From positions 18,928 through 82,927 of the forward strand of contig JALOLR010000012.1 of assembly GCA_025455885.1 (NCBI GenBank): DNA of 64,000 bases, read 5' to 3'. Positions 8,253 to 17,127 of the stretch are shown here, one piece after another (position 1 is the first letter of the stretch; every line of letters begins with the position of its first letter). The stretch is from Acidimicrobiales bacterium. GTDB taxonomy: Bacteria; Actinomycetota; Acidimicrobiia; Acidimicrobiales; Acidimicrobilacustridaceae. Position numbers and translations under genes: made by a program. The notes under the pieces are model-generated. The model saw nothing but the letters and a program-made list of their open reading frames with translations, was not told the origin of the DNA and searched no databases.

Positions 8253-9638
8253 GTGATCCCCGATCGTCTGAAGCCCGTGCTCGATCGGGTGGCGCCGCTC
8301 GCCGAGCGCTTCGCCGCCGACGGCTTCGCGCTGTACCTGGTGGGGGGCGTGGTGCGTGACCTGCTGTTGGGACGCGATCTCGCCGGGGGCCGCGACATCG
8401 ACCTGACCACCGACGCCCGTCCCGCCGACACCAAGCGGCTGGTGAAGGGGTGGGCCGAGTCGGTGTGGAGCCAGGGCGAGCGCTTCGGGACGATCGGCTG
8501 TCGGGTCGACGGCTGGGACTACGAGATCACCACCCACCGGGCGGAGGCCTACGCGCCGGACTCACGCAAGCCCGAGGTGGTGTTCGCCGACGCCGTCGAG
8601 GCCGATCTCTCCCGGCGGGACTTCACGGTCAACGCCATGGCGCTGCGGTTGCCCGAGCCGGAGCTCGTCGATCCCTTCGACGGCGCCGCCGACCTCGTGG
8701 CGCGTCGCCTGCGCACCCCACTCTCCCCGGAGGAGTCGTTCTCGGACGACCCGCTACGGATGCTGCGGGCGGCCCGTTTCGTCGCCGGCTACGGCCTGGA
8801 GCCGGCCCCCGAGCTCGTGTCGGCCGTGGAGGCGATGGCGGACCGCCTGGGCATCGTCTCCGCGGAGCGGATCCGCGACGAGTTCGACAAGCTCGTCGTG
8901 GTGCCGGATCCCGCGCCCGGCCTGTGGTTCCTCGTCGAGACCGGACTCGTCGACCAGTTCCTGCCCGAGCTGGCGAAGATGCGCCTCGAGCAGGACCCGA
9001 TCCACCGCCACAAGGACGTGCTCACCCACACCATCGCCGTGGTGGGCAACACCCGTCCGGAGCGGATCGTGCGCCTCGCCGCGCTCTACCACGACGTCGG
9101 GAAGCCCCGGACGCGGTCGTTCGACCAGGGCAAGGTCTCGTTCCACCACCACGAGGTGGTCGGTGCCCGCATGACCCGGGAGCGGATGAAGGCGCTCAAG
9201 TACTCGACCGACGACATCGAGGCCGTCTCGCGTCTGGTGTACCTGCACCTCCGCTTCCACACCTACAAGATGGGCTGGACCGATTCGGCGGTGCGCCGCT
9301 TCGTCCGCGATGCCGGTCCGCTGCTCCCGGAGCTGATCGAGCTCACGCGATGCGACTGCACCACGCGCAACGAGCGCAAGGCCCGCGTCCTGGCCCAGCG
9401 CATGGACCACCTCGAGGAGCGCATCGAGGAGCTCGCCGCACGCGAGGAGCTGGCCGCCCTCCGTCCCGATCTCGACGGGAACGCCGTGATGGCCCACCTG
9501 CAGCTCGCCCCGGGCCCGGAGGTGGGGAGGGCGCTCGACTTCCTCCTCGAGCTGCGCCTCGACGAGGGTCCCCTCGGCGAGGAGGAAGCCACCCGCCGCC
9601 TCGACGCCTGGTGGGCGGCCCAGCAGCAGGGCCGCTGA
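8253..9638 (+). CDS. CCA tRNA nucleotidyltransferase
   Basis: A 461-residue enzyme that adds or repairs the 3' CCA end of tRNA. The nucleotidyltransferase head carries VGGVVRDLLLGRD and the metal-binding RDIDLTTDARP. The RRDFTVNAMALRL motif follows, then the RNA-binding neck, and a C-terminal HD domain (HKDVLTHTIAVV, ALYHDVGKPRT, FHHHEVVGA). This matches the actinobacterial PcnA/Rv3907c family, also found near trxB in mycobacteria. The GTG start at 8253 lies 8 nt after a TAGCCT -10 element (8239-8244), so the mRNA is probably leaderless. Confidence 0.95.
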   Translation: MIPDRLKPVLDRVAPLAERFAADGFALYLVGGVVRDLLLGRDLAGGRDIDLTTDARPADTKRLVKGWAESVWSQGERFGTIGCRVDGWDYEITTHRAEAYAPDSRKPEVVFADAVEADLSRRDFTVNAMALRLPEPELVDPFDGAADLVARRLRTPLSPEESFSDDPLRMLRAARFVAGYGLEPAPELVSAVEAMADRLGIVSAERIRDEFDKLVVVPDPAPGLWFLVETGLVDQFLPELAKMRLEQDPIHRHKDVLTHTIAVVGNTRPERIVRLAALYHDVGKPRTRSFDQGKVSFHHHEVVGARMTRERMKALKYSTDDIEAVSRLVYLHLRFHTYKMGWTDSAVRRFVRDAGPLLPELIELTRCDCTTRNERKARVLAQRMDHLEERIEELAAREELAALRPDLDGNAVMAHLQLAPGPEVGRALDFLLELRLDEGPLGEEEATRRLDAWWAAQQQGR

Positions 9639-9647
9639 GCCGGCGGG

Positions 9648-10358
9648 TCAGATGCCTTCCTTGCGGGCCCGCAGCACCAGGGTGGCCGGCACCCGGCGCA
9701 TGGCCTCGCTCCAGTAACGACGGCGACCGCCCTGGGGGGTGGGGCCCGGTTCGAGGACGGCGTCGACGCGGAAGTTGGCCCGGTGGAAGGCGCCGAACAC
9801 CTCGGCGAGGCTCCGCGGGTACACGACGGCGGCGTCCTCGCCCCGGGGCGAGCGATCGAGGTAGGTGTGCACCACCCGGAACGGGTCGTCGGCCCTGGGT
9901 TCGAGCAGGAGGAACGCCGGGTGGGGGAGCGAGCAGGTGAGCGCCCCGCCGGTGCGCAGCACGCGGTGGGCCTGGCGCAGCACCCGGTCGAGGTCGGACT
10001 GGCGGCCCAGCTCGTAGACCGAGACGACGCCGTCGACGGTGTCGGCCCGGATGAAGGCCAGGTCGGCGAGGTCGCCGTGGTGGAGCTCCAGGCGCCGTTC
10101 GAGGCGGTCGGCGCGGTCGCGGGCCTCGTCGAGGGCCCGATGGTCGTTGTCGACGACGATCACGTGCGCGCCCTGGCCGGCCAGTGCGACGGCGGCCTGG
10201 CCTCCGCCGGCGCCGAGCACGAGCAGCCGCTTGCCCGAGACGTGACCGATGAGGCGCAGCTCGTCCTCGTCGGCGATGTCGGGGCCGTAGACGACGACGT
10301 CGTCGGGGAGCTCGGGGTCCCCGGCCGGGAAGCTCGCGGCAGCGCTCGGCGATGGCAT
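9648..10358 (-). CDS. Class I SAM-dependent methyltransferase
   Basis: A 236-residue methyltransferase. The SAM-binding motif I is LLVLGAGGGQAAVALAGQG, followed by motif II (VIVVDNDHRAL) and HHGDLADLAF. The later LRTGGALTCSLPHPAFLLLE segment resembles ubiquinone/menaquinone-type or small-molecule methyltransferases, but the substrate is unknown. ATG at 10356-10358 is preferred over an in-frame start 30 nt upstream because a GGAG site precedes it. It is convergent with the CCA enzyme and divergent from the DUF5318 gene. Confidence 0.85.
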   Translation of the reverse strand: MPSPSAAASFPAGDPELPDDVVVYGPDIADEDELRLIGHVSGKRLLVLGAGGGQAAVALAGQGAHVIVVDNDHRALDEARDRADRLERRLELHHGDLADLAFIRADTVDGVVSVYELGRQSDLDRVLRQAHRVLRTGGALTCSLPHPAFLLLEPRADDPFRVVHTYLDRSPRGEDAAVVYPRSLAEVFGAFHRANFRVDAVLEPGPTPQGGRRRYWSEAMRRVPATLVLRARKEGI

Positions 10359-10490
10359 CCCACCAGTCTCCCAGACCGCTGCCCGCACTCCGCGGACGGC
10401 GCTGCGCCGATGGTGCGGACGGCGCTGCGGCGGGGATGCGCACGGCGGTCCCGGCGCCCCCGCGCCGCCCGACGGACCCCCCGTCCTGGG

Positions 10491-10496
10491 TACCCT
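10491..10496 (+). promoter_or_regulatory. -10 element (TACCCT) of the DUF5318-PBP operon
   Basis: TACCCT lies 8 nt before the GTG start at 10505, consistent with a leaderless transcript. No clear -35 element is visible. Confidence 0.45.
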
Positions 10497-10504
10497 CGGT
10501 CCTC

Positions 10505-10903
10505 GTGAGCTTCGGACCCGGTGCGATCAAGGGGGCAGCGTCTCCCGGTGAGATCGACTACCGCTTGGCGCGCCAGCACCTGGTGGCGGAGTACCGGCGG
10601 GGACGCCTCGCCCGCCACGAGGTGTGCGACGCCCACCCCGAGCTCGTGCGCGCCGCTCGTGAGGTGGGTGAGCCCTCCCGTCTCGACTGCCCGATCTGCG
10701 ACGACCACAAGCTCGTCCTGGTCTCCTACGTCTTCGGCCCCCGCCTCCCCAGCCACGGTCGCTGCATCACCTCGGCCGCCGAGTTGAAGGGCTTCGCCCG
10801 GCGCTCCGGCGAGTTCTCCTGCTACGTCGTCGAGGTCTGCCCGGCGTGCCACTGGAACCACCTCGCCCGCACGTTCGTGCTGAGCCCGGCCCGCTCGGCG
10901 TGA
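10505..10903 (+). CDS. DUF5318 family protein
   Basis: A 132-residue protein of unknown function, conserved in Actinobacteria beside class A penicillin-binding protein genes. It has a helical N-terminus (RLARQHLVAEYRRGRLARHEVCDAHPEL) only partly quoted here by its ends RLARQHL and CDAHPEL, then two likely metal-binding cysteine pairs, CPICDDHK and CPACHWNH, that look like a zinc ribbon. It ends 7 bp before the penicillin-binding protein gene and must be co-transcribed with it. A role in cell-wall control is suggested only by this context. Confidence 0.85.
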   Translation: MSFGPGAIKGAASPGEIDYRLARQHLVAEYRRGRLARHEVCDAHPELVRAAREVGEPSRLDCPICDDHKLVLVSYVFGPRLPSHGRCITSAAELKGFARRSGEFSCYVVEVCPACHWNHLARTFVLSPARSA

Positions 10904-10910
10904 GGCGCTG

Positions 10911-13103
10911 ATGGCCGCCTCTCCGTCCTCCGGCGCGCGTCCGGTCGGCCGGCGCGAGCGTCGCCGTCGCCGCCGTGCCGAGCAGGGCACGGTGGTGTGG
11001 CGCTGGCGGCGGGCCTGGTTCGTGCTCGCCGTGCTCTTCGTGTTCGCCGTGTCGGGAGCGGGCTATCTCTTCAGCCAGGTGCCGCTTCCCGACACCGACC
11101 CGCCGCAGCTGCAGACGACCTTCATCTGTCCTGCCGAGGTGACCACCGACTGCAACCAGGACAACTCGATCGCGCAGCTGAGCGGCGGGGTCGACCGGGT
11201 CAACGTCACCTACGACCGGTTGCCGCCGGTGCTCATCGACGCCGTGCTGGCCGCCGAGGACCGGGAGTTCTACGACCACAGCGGCGTCGACCCCGTCGGC
11301 ATCGCCCGGGCGTTGTGGGCCAACCTCCGCAACCAGGACGTCCAGCAGGGCGGGTCCACCATCACCCAGCAGTACGTCAAGAACGTGTATCTCACCCAGG
11401 AGCGCACCTACACCCGCAAGATCAGGGAGGCGGCCCTGGCCGTCAAGCTCGAGCGGGAGCTGCCGAAGCAGGAGATCCTGCTGCGCTACCTCAACACCAT
11501 CTACTTCGGTCGCGGCGCGTACGGGGTCGAGGCGGCGTCGCGCACGTACTTCGACAAGCCCGTGGAGCAGCTCACCCTCCCCGAGGCGGCCTACCTCGCC
11601 GGGCTCATCCGGGCCCCCGAGACGGCCGACGCCAACCGGGCGGCCGACGACGCCGTCAACGCCTCGAACCTCCTCACCGCCACGCGGCGTCGCGACTCGG
11701 TGCTCGACGCCATGCTCGAGGTGGGCTCCATCACACCGGAGGAGCACGCCGCGGCCACGGCCTCGGCGTTCGAGACGGTCGTCCCCCGCACGGTCCAGCG
11801 GAACTTCGGTCGGGTCGCCAACCCCGAGTGGGGCACGGAGTACTACGTGGACCACGTCCGCCAGTGGCTCGTCCGTGAGGCGGGCTTCACGGACGAACAG
11901 GTCTTCGGCGGCGGTCTGCGGGTGTACTCCACCATCCAGATGGATCGGCAGCGGGCGGCCGCGGAGGCCGTGAACTCCACCCTGGACGACCCGGACGACC
12001 CGGCGGGTGCCCTGGTGGCCATCGACGACGTGGGTGCGGTGCGGGCCATGTACGGGGGCGACGACTACCAGGCGTCGGAGGTCAACCTGGCCACCGGCGT
12101 CCTCGGGGGTGGTGGGGGTCGTCAACCGGGGTCGTCGTTCAAGCCGTTCGCGCTGGCCGAGGCCGTCGCCCAGGGCATCCCCCTCGACAAGACCTACAAC
12201 GCGCCCGCCAAGCTCGTGATCCCCGACGCCAACGAGGGTGAGGACTGGGAGGTCGGCAACTACGGCGACGCCGGGCTCGGTCGACTGGACCTCGTCGAGG
12301 CGACGGCGAAGTCGTCGAACACGGCGTACGCCCAGTTGATGCTGGAGGTCGGTCCCGAGAACGTGGTGGCCATGGCGAAGCGGTTGGGCATCACCAGCCC
12401 CCTGGATCCGTATCCGGCCACGGTCCTCGGCACCGAGGAGGTCTCCGTGCTCGACATGGCCTCCGCCTACTCGACCTTCGCGGACGGTGGCGTCCACATC
12501 GATCCCTACGTCGTGACCCGTGTGACCGACGCCCTCGGGGTGGTGCTGTGGGAGAACGAGGTGACGCCCGACCGGGTGCTCGACGCCGAGCAGGTGAAGC
12601 AGGTCAACTGGGCGCTCAACCAGGTCGTCGAGGGCGGGACGGGCACCGAGGCCCGGTTCGGCCAGCCGGCGGCCGGCAAGACGGGCACCACCGACGAGTA
12701 CAAGGACGCATGGTTCGTCGGTTACACGTGTCGGCTCACCGCGGCGGTGTGGGTCGGGTACCCCGGTACCGAGGAACGGCTGATGAAGGACGTGAAGGGC
12801 ATCGAGGTCACCGGGGGCTCGTTGCCGGCGGAGATCTGGCGGAAGTTCATGGTCGAGGCCACCGACGGCCTCGAGGCCTGTGAGTTCGAGCGGCCCGCGG
12901 CCGGCTCCGAGGTGCAACCCGACGACACCACGCCCCCGGCGGCGCCGCCGCCGTCCGAGGCCCCGCCCGCCGACGAGCCTCCTCCGCCCACTACCGCGCC
13001 GCCGACCACGGCCCCCGCGCCGCCGCCGACCACCGCGCCGCCCCCGACGCGCCCCCCGCCCTCGACGGCGCCGCCGGGCACCCCCACGACGCTCGCCGGC
13101 TGA
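10911..13103 (+). CDS. Class A penicillin-binding protein (transglycosylase/transpeptidase)
   Basis: A 730-residue bifunctional peptidoglycan synthase. After a basic cytoplasmic tail and one membrane segment (about residues 38-60) comes the GT51 transglycosylase domain with the catalytic AAEDREFYDHSGVDP motif and GGSTITQQYVKN. The transpeptidase domain has the nucleophile motif SSFK, the SSN triad and KTGTT. A Pro/Thr-rich tail (TTAPPTTAPAPPPTTAPPP) ends the protein, typical of actinobacterial PonA proteins. The start is ATG with a GAGG site. It polymerises glycan strands and cross-links stem peptides outside the membrane. Confidence 0.96.
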   Translation: MAASPSSGARPVGRRERRRRRRAEQGTVVWRWRRAWFVLAVLFVFAVSGAGYLFSQVPLPDTDPPQLQTTFICPAEVTTDCNQDNSIAQLSGGVDRVNVTYDRLPPVLIDAVLAAEDREFYDHSGVDPVGIARALWANLRNQDVQQGGSTITQQYVKNVYLTQERTYTRKIREAALAVKLERELPKQEILLRYLNTIYFGRGAYGVEAASRTYFDKPVEQLTLPEAAYLAGLIRAPETADANRAADDAVNASNLLTATRRRDSVLDAMLEVGSITPEEHAAATASAFETVVPRTVQRNFGRVANPEWGTEYYVDHVRQWLVREAGFTDEQVFGGGLRVYSTIQMDRQRAAAEAVNSTLDDPDDPAGALVAIDDVGAVRAMYGGDDYQASEVNLATGVLGGGGGRQPGSSFKPFALAEAVAQGIPLDKTYNAPAKLVIPDANEGEDWEVGNYGDAGLGRLDLVEATAKSSNTAYAQLMLEVGPENVVAMAKRLGITSPLDPYPATVLGTEEVSVLDMASAYSTFADGGVHIDPYVVTRVTDALGVVLWENEVTPDRVLDAEQVKQVNWALNQVVEGGTGTEARFGQPAAGKTGTTDEYKDAWFVGYTCRLTAAVWVGYPGTEERLMKDVKGIEVTGGSLPAEIWRKFMVEATDGLEACEFERPAAGSEVQPDDTTPPAAPPPSEAPPADEPPPPTTAPPTTAPAPPPTTAPPPTRPPPSTAPPGTPTTLAG

Positions 13104-13124
13104 GGCCCCGGGCTCCACGTCGGC

Positions 13125-13144
13125 GCGCCCCGCCGCCGGGGCGC
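13125..13144 (+). terminator. Hairpin after the penicillin-binding protein gene
   Basis: GCGCCCCG and CGGGGCGC form a perfect 8-bp stem around a 4-nt loop, 22 bp after the stop codon. There is no T-tract, as is common in high-GC actinobacteria, so termination strength is uncertain. Confidence 0.5.
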
Positions 13145-13235
13145 AGCGCCATCTGGCGGTCCGCCGTCGACCGTGGGTAGCGTTCGGGTACCGCCGGCAG
13201 CCGAGGGGCGCCGGACGGACAACTGGAGGCTCAGA

Positions 13236-14099
13236 ATGAGCGCACGTCACACCGTGCCCTCCGTCCAGGCCCGCAAGGCCGGACGGGGTGGCGAACCGCT
13301 GGTGATGGTGACCGCCTACGACGCTCCCGGGGCGCGGATGGTCGACGAGGCCGGGGTCGACATGATCCTGGTGGGCGACTCGTTGGCCATGGTGGTGCTC
13401 GGCTACGACGACACCCTGTCGGTGACCGTCGAGGACATGGCGCACCACACGGCCGCAGTGGCCCGGGCGAAGCCGTCGGCGTTGGTGGTGGCCGACCTCC
13501 CGTGGCTCAGCTACCACGTCTCGGTGCCGGACACCGTGGTCAACGCGGCGTCGCTGGTGCGGGCGGGCGCCCAGGCGGTGAAGCTCGAGGGCGGCCGCAA
13601 GCGGGTGCCGATGGTGGAGGCGCTCGTCGATGCCGAGATCCCGGTCATGGGCCACATCGGGCTCACCCCCCAGTCGGTGAACGCCATGGGCGGGTTCAAG
13701 GTGCAGGGTCGACGCCATGCCGCGGCGCTCGCCCTCGTCGACGACGCCAAGGCGCTGGCCCACGCCGGTTGCTTCGCCCTCGTCCTCGAGGGCATTCCCG
13801 ACGAGGTCGCTGCCATGGTCACCGACGCCGTCGACATCCCCACGATCGGGATCGGGGCCGGCGCCCACTGCGACGGCCAGGTGCTCGTGCTGCACGACCT
13901 GTTGGGCATCGAGGACCGCATCACCCCCAAGTTCGTGCGCCGCTACGCCTCGGTGAAGGCCGATGCGGTGGACGCCATCGGCCGGTTCGCCCGTGACGTG
14001 CGCGAGGGGCGATTCCCGGCGGCCGACGAGAGCTACCACCTGTCCGGCGCCGAGGCCGAGAGCCTGGGCCTGTACGGGAGCGCTGCCGAGACCGCGTGA
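13236..14099 (+). CDS. panB: 3-methyl-2-oxobutanoate hydroxymethyltransferase
   Basis: A 287-residue TIM-barrel enzyme that makes ketopantoate, the first committed step of pantothenate and CoA synthesis. Characteristic motifs are VTAYDAPGARMVDEAG, ILVGDSLAMVVLGYDDTL with metal-binding Asp residues, VKLEGG, VMGHIGLTPQSVN and TIGIGAGAHCDGQVLV. The ATG at 13236 is preceded by a good GGAGG site; the longer frame upstream is not needed. A TAGCGT -10-like element sits near 13178. The stop overlaps the next gene. Confidence 0.97.
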   Translation: MSARHTVPSVQARKAGRGGEPLVMVTAYDAPGARMVDEAGVDMILVGDSLAMVVLGYDDTLSVTVEDMAHHTAAVARAKPSALVVADLPWLSYHVSVPDTVVNAASLVRAGAQAVKLEGGRKRVPMVEALVDAEIPVMGHIGLTPQSVNAMGGFKVQGRRHAAALALVDDAKALAHAGCFALVLEGIPDEVAAMVTDAVDIPTIGIGAGAHCDGQVLVLHDLLGIEDRITPKFVRRYASVKADAVDAIGRFARDVREGRFPAADESYHLSGAEAESLGLYGSAAETA

Positions 14100-14707
14100 C
14101 CGGCCCGATGTCGGCGAGGGGTCGTTCCCCCGGAGCACGGTGGGCCCGATCCGCGGTGCTCGCGCTCGCCCTCCTCGCCCTCCTCGCGGCGACGGCGCTG
14201 TCGGGTTGTTCGGACGAGTCGCCCTCCGCCGGCCCGTCGCTGGTGGCGCCCGAGGGCTTCACGGCCGTCACGCTGCTCGTCACGCGAGCCGACGGCGAGG
14301 TGGTCGAGTGGTGCGTCTGGTTGGCCGACGACGCCGCCGAACGGGCCCGGGGGCTGATGGAGGTCACGGACCCCGGACTCGGGGGCAGGGCGGGGATGGC
14401 GTTCGTGTGGCCCGACGACACGAGCGGCAGCTTCTACATGCGCAACACCCGCCTCCCGCTGTCGATCGCCTTCATCGACGCCTCGGGGCGGGTGGTGTCC
14501 GAGGCCGACATGGAACCGTGCCCCGACGAGGTGGCGGACTGTCCGCTCACCGGCGCGGCCGGGCCCTATCGGTGGGCCCTCGAGGTGCCCCAGGGCGGGT
14601 TGGCCCGACTCGGGATCGAGGAGGACAGCACCCTGCGGTTGGCCGGGGACTGCGCGTCGGGGCCGTCGTCGGCGCCGACCGGGGCGGGCCCCGTCGCCGC
14701 GGTGTGA
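14096..14707 (+). CDS. DUF192 domain lipoprotein
   Basis: A 203-residue predicted lipoprotein. A hydrophobic signal segment ends in a lipobox (ALSGC, about residues 34-38). The DUF192 domain follows: ERARGLMEV, GMAFVWP, GSFYMRNTRLPLSIAFID, and a PC motif before PYRWALEVPQG. DUF192 proteins are small extracytoplasmic beta-domains of unknown function. The GTG start overlaps the panB stop (GTGA), so the two are translationally coupled, though no functional link to pantothenate synthesis is known. Confidence 0.85.
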   Translation: MTGPMSARGRSPGARWARSAVLALALLALLAATALSGCSDESPSAGPSLVAPEGFTAVTLLVTRADGEVVEWCVWLADDAAERARGLMEVTDPGLGGRAGMAFVWPDDTSGSFYMRNTRLPLSIAFIDASGRVVSEADMEPCPDEVADCPLTGAAGPYRWALEVPQGGLARLGIEEDSTLRLAGDCASGPSSAPTGAGPVAAV

Positions 14708-15034
14708 GCCGGGCGGCCGAACGTCGGGTCGGCGCACCCTCGGCCCACTCGGGGATCCGTCCGCTGTCCCACCCCCCGGGCACACTGCTCTCGTCGGGCC
14801 GGCCGGTCGGCCCCACGCAACGGCGTCGTCCACGAGCCGGCGCGAAGCGTCGGGACACCTGGCGCCGGGACAGCTGACGTCGGGACGGCTCCGGTGCGCA
14901 GTCGGGACGCCTTTGGGAACCAGGCGCCCCGTCCGGTAGGGTCCCAGGGTCCAATCAAGCCCTGCTCCGTGCTGACGGGGCCCCGCTGGTCCCCGAGGAG
15001 GGCCCACGGGTCCAGAGGGAGGTGTGCGCTCGCC
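14708..15034 (+). other. 327-bp gene-free region upstream of rpsF: promoter and leader
   Basis: No coding signal is convincing here. A TAGGGT -10 (14937-14942) with a TTGGGA -35-like hexamer (14913-14918, 18-bp spacing) probably drives rpsF-ssb-rpsR-rplI. The transcript would have a ~90-nt GC-rich leader that can fold (GGGGCCCCGC and GGTCCCC segments around 14979-14995). A leader bound by ribosomal protein S6:S18 is known upstream of many rpsF genes; I could not confirm that motif by eye. Confidence 0.5.
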
Positions 15035-15379
15035 ATGCGGGCCTACGAACTCATGATCATCTTCGACGGCGATCTCGACGACGCCGCCGTGACCGAACAG
15101 CTGGCCTCCGTCGACACGGCCGTCCAGGCCGGCGGCGGGCGCATCGCCAACCGCGACCTGTGGGGCCGTCGGCGTTTCGCCTACGAGATCAACCACAAGT
15201 GGGAAGGCATCTACGTCGTGCTCGAGATCGTGACCGAGGGTCGCGACCTGCACGAGGTCGAGCGTCAGCTCCATCTCGCGGACGCCGTCGTCCGCCACAA
15301 GGCACTGCGCCTCCCCGACCGTGAAGCGGCCCGTCGTGGCCTCGTCGGCGAGGCGACCCCGGTCGCCGAGGCCGGCTGA
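15035..15379 (+). CDS. rpsF: 30S ribosomal protein S6
   Basis: A 114-residue S6 protein. MRAYELMIIFDGDLDD at the N-terminus, the GRRRFAYEIN stretch with its conserved basic residues, and ADAVVRHKALRLPD are typical. It binds S18 in the platform of the small subunit. The ATG lies ~12 nt after a GGGAGG site. First gene of the rpsF-ssb-rpsR-rplI cluster, the standard bacterial order. Confidence 0.97.
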   Translation: MRAYELMIIFDGDLDDAAVTEQLASVDTAVQAGGGRIANRDLWGRRRFAYEINHKWEGIYVVLEIVTEGRDLHEVERQLHLADAVVRHKALRLPDREAARRGLVGEATPVAEAG

Positions 15380-15396
15380 GTCAGGAGGTCCGTTCC

Positions 15397-15855
15397 ATGG
15401 CAGATGCACAGACGACGTTGGTGGGGAACTGCACCCGCGATCCCGAGCTGCGGTTCACCGCCTCGGGGATGCAGGTGACCACCCTGGGTCTGGCGGTCAA
15501 CAACCGCCGCAAGAACAACCAGACGGGTGAGTGGGAGGAGGAGACGTCGTTCGTCGACGTCACCTGCTTCGGGCAGATGGCCGAGAACGTGGCCGAGTCC
15601 TGCACCAAGGGCAGCCGTGTGCTGGTCACCGGCCGCCTGCGGGTGCGCACCTACGACAAGCGGGACGGGGGCACCGGGGTCTCCGTCGAGGTCGTGGCCG
15701 ACGAGATCGGCCCGAGCCTGCGGTGGGCGACCGCCCAGATCACCCGCAACGAGCGGCGCGAGGGCGGCTACGACGGCGGGCCGGGCGCGAGCGCTCCCCG
15801 TCCCCAGGCCAGCGCCCCGGCCGCCGGCTACGACACCGACGAGGAGCCCTTCTGA
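15397..15855 (+). CDS. ssb: Single-stranded DNA-binding protein
   Basis: A 152-residue SSB with an N-terminal OB fold (residues ~1-115; [19 protein letters not shown], then [16 protein letters not shown]), a short Gly/Pro/Ala-rich linker and the acidic C-terminal tip DTDEEPF that recruits replication and repair proteins. A strong AGGAGG-type site precedes the ATG. The linker is shorter than in mycobacteria. The stop overlaps the rpsR start (TGATG). Confidence 0.97.
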   Translation: MADAQTTLVGNCTRDPELRFTASGMQVTTLGLAVNNRRKNNQTGEWEEETSFVDVTCFGQMAENVAESCTKGSRVLVTGRLRVRTYDKRDGGTGVSVEVVADEIGPSLRWATAQITRNERREGGYDGGPGASAPRPQASAPAAGYDTDEEPF

Positions 15856-16316
15856 TGGCGAAGACCACCGCCCCCAAGCGGGGCAAGAACAAGGACAACG
15901 CTCGCAGGAGCAAGAAGAAGATCAGCGTCCTGAACCAGGAGAAGATCGACTACGTCGATTACAAGGACATCAACCTCCTGCGTCGCTTCATGTCCGATCG
16001 GGCCAAGATCCGGGCCCGTCGCGTCACCGGCAACGACTCCCAGCAGCAGCGCGAGATCGCCCGGGCCATCAAGAACGCCCGGGAGATGGCCCTGCTCCCC
16101 TACGCCACGAAGGTCACGACGCAGCGAGGCGGTCGTGACCGTGGCGAGCGCGGCGACCGGGGCGACCGGGGCGATCGCGGGCCCCGTCCCGAGGCCGCCA
16201 TCGAGACCGAGACCGTGGCCGTCGAGGGTGTGACCGTCGACGGTGAGGAGACCTTCGAGGTCGTCGAGACCGTCGAGGCCGTCGAGGCCACGATCGCGGA
16301 GGAGGCGTCGGAGTGA
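15855..16316 (+). CDS. rpsR: 30S ribosomal protein S18 with a long acidic C-terminal extension
   Basis: The first ~83 residues are a normal S18 ([22 protein letters not shown] core, then [20 protein letters not shown] and REMALLPY). S18 usually ends there, but this protein has 153 residues. The extra ~70 begin with an [11 protein letters not shown] tract and continue as a Val/Glu/Thr-rich acidic stretch. The extension is in frame, has the GC-rich codon use of its neighbours, and its stop overlaps the rplI GTG, so it is not an obvious frameshift. Its function is unknown. Confidence 0.95.
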   Translation: MAKTTAPKRGKNKDNARRSKKKISVLNQEKIDYVDYKDINLLRRFMSDRAKIRARRVTGNDSQQQREIARAIKNAREMALLPYATKVTTQRGGRDRGERGDRGDRGDRGPRPEAAIETETVAVEGVTVDGEETFEVVETVEAVEATIAEEASE

Positions 16317-16759
16317 AGCTCCTGTTGCGAGCCGACGTCCAGGGCGTCGGCAAGAAGGGCGACCTCGTGGAGGTCGCCGACGGCTACGGACGCAACTTCC
16401 TGCTCCCGAAGGGCTTCGCCGTCGTGGCCTCGCCGGGCGTCGAGCAGCAGGCCGCGGCGATGCGCCGCAGCCGTGACCTGAAGGACGCCGCCGACCGCGC
16501 CGGCGCGGAGGAGATCGCCAAGGTGCTCGTCCCCGCCGTCGTCACGGTCACCGAGCGTGCATCCGAGGAAGGCCGGCTCTTCGGGTCGGTGTCGTCCCAC
16601 GACGTCCTCGTGGCCGTGGCCGAGCAGACCGGCATCGAGCTCGAGCGCCGCCACCTGCTCCTCGACGAGGCCATCAAGACCGTCGGCACCCACGCCGTGC
16701 CGGTCCGCCTGCACAGCGACGTGGAGTTCCAGGTGACCCTCGAGGTGGTCGCGGGCTGA
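16313..16759 (+). CDS. rplI: 50S ribosomal protein L9
   Basis: A 148-residue L9. The N-terminal rRNA-binding domain has [25 protein letters not shown] sequence (quoted here by [16 protein letters not shown]), [13 protein letters not shown], then the connecting helix and a C-terminal domain with [11 protein letters not shown]. The GTG start overlaps the rpsR stop. A hairpin follows the gene. Confidence 0.96.
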   Translation: MKLLLRADVQGVGKKGDLVEVADGYGRNFLLPKGFAVVASPGVEQQAAAMRRSRDLKDAADRAGAEEIAKVLVPAVVTVTERASEEGRLFGSVSSHDVLVAVAEQTGIELERRHLLLDEAIKTVGTHAVPVRLHSDVEFQVTLEVVAG

Positions 16760-16785
16760 GTCGCCGCGACCGTCGGGTGCTCCAG

Positions 16786-16816
16786 CGAGGGGGCCGGCCG
16801 CGAGGCCGGCCCCTCG
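16786..16816 (+). terminator. GC-rich hairpin after rplI
   Basis: CGAGGGGGCCGGCC pairs with GGCCGGCCCCTCG around a 4-nt loop, with one extra G in the left arm. It lies 27 bp after the rplI stop and is a likely end of the ribosomal operon. No T-tract follows. Confidence 0.6.
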
Positions 16817-17127
16817 CCGTTCCCGCCCCCACCAGCGGCTTCGTGCCCAGCGTGACGACCGACACTTTTGCGCTCCAAGTCGTGCTCGGGGGCTCGGATC
16901 ACAGTGACACTCGTCCACAGACGGCGGCACTGCTGAACCGGGTGCACTGTCGCGCGGGGTGGGGAGACTCTTGCCATGTCCGGCATGGGCTCGTCTGACC
17001 CCGATCTTCTGTGCCCGCCCACAGCCGGCGGAGGTTGTCCACAGCCCGTCCACAGGGCTGTACGGGAAAAGTCCCAGGGTTGTCCGTCTAGCGATGCACA
17101 GCCCGGATGGGCGAGGGTGGCAGCGCC
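16817..17127 (+). other. Gene-free region before dnaB with DnaA-box-like repeats
   Basis: The gap between the hairpin and dnaB holds same-strand nonamers close to the DnaA box: TCGTCCACA (16911-16919), TTGTCCACA (17035-17043, one mismatch to TTATCCACA), CCGTCCACA (17046-17054), and the weaker TTGTCCGTC (17080-17088). Two of them are only 2 bp apart. A TAGCGA hexamer at 17089-17094 may be the dnaB -10. The cluster could regulate dnaB through DnaA; there is no AT-rich unwinding stretch, so an origin is unlikely. Confidence 0.5.

Noticed and set aside
10767..14138. A ~1120-codon minus-strand open frame opposite the penicillin-binding protein and panB
   Set aside because: Same reason: antisense of two well-supported genes, with no recognisable domain.
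14943..15034. S6:S18-binding leader RNA before rpsF
   Set aside because: The leader can fold, but I could not align the known bulge motif by eye; a covariance-model search would decide.
16817..17127. Chromosome origin (oriC) at the DnaA-box cluster
   Set aside because: Only three or four imperfect boxes, no AT-rich unwinding stretch, and neither dnaA nor dnaN nearby.
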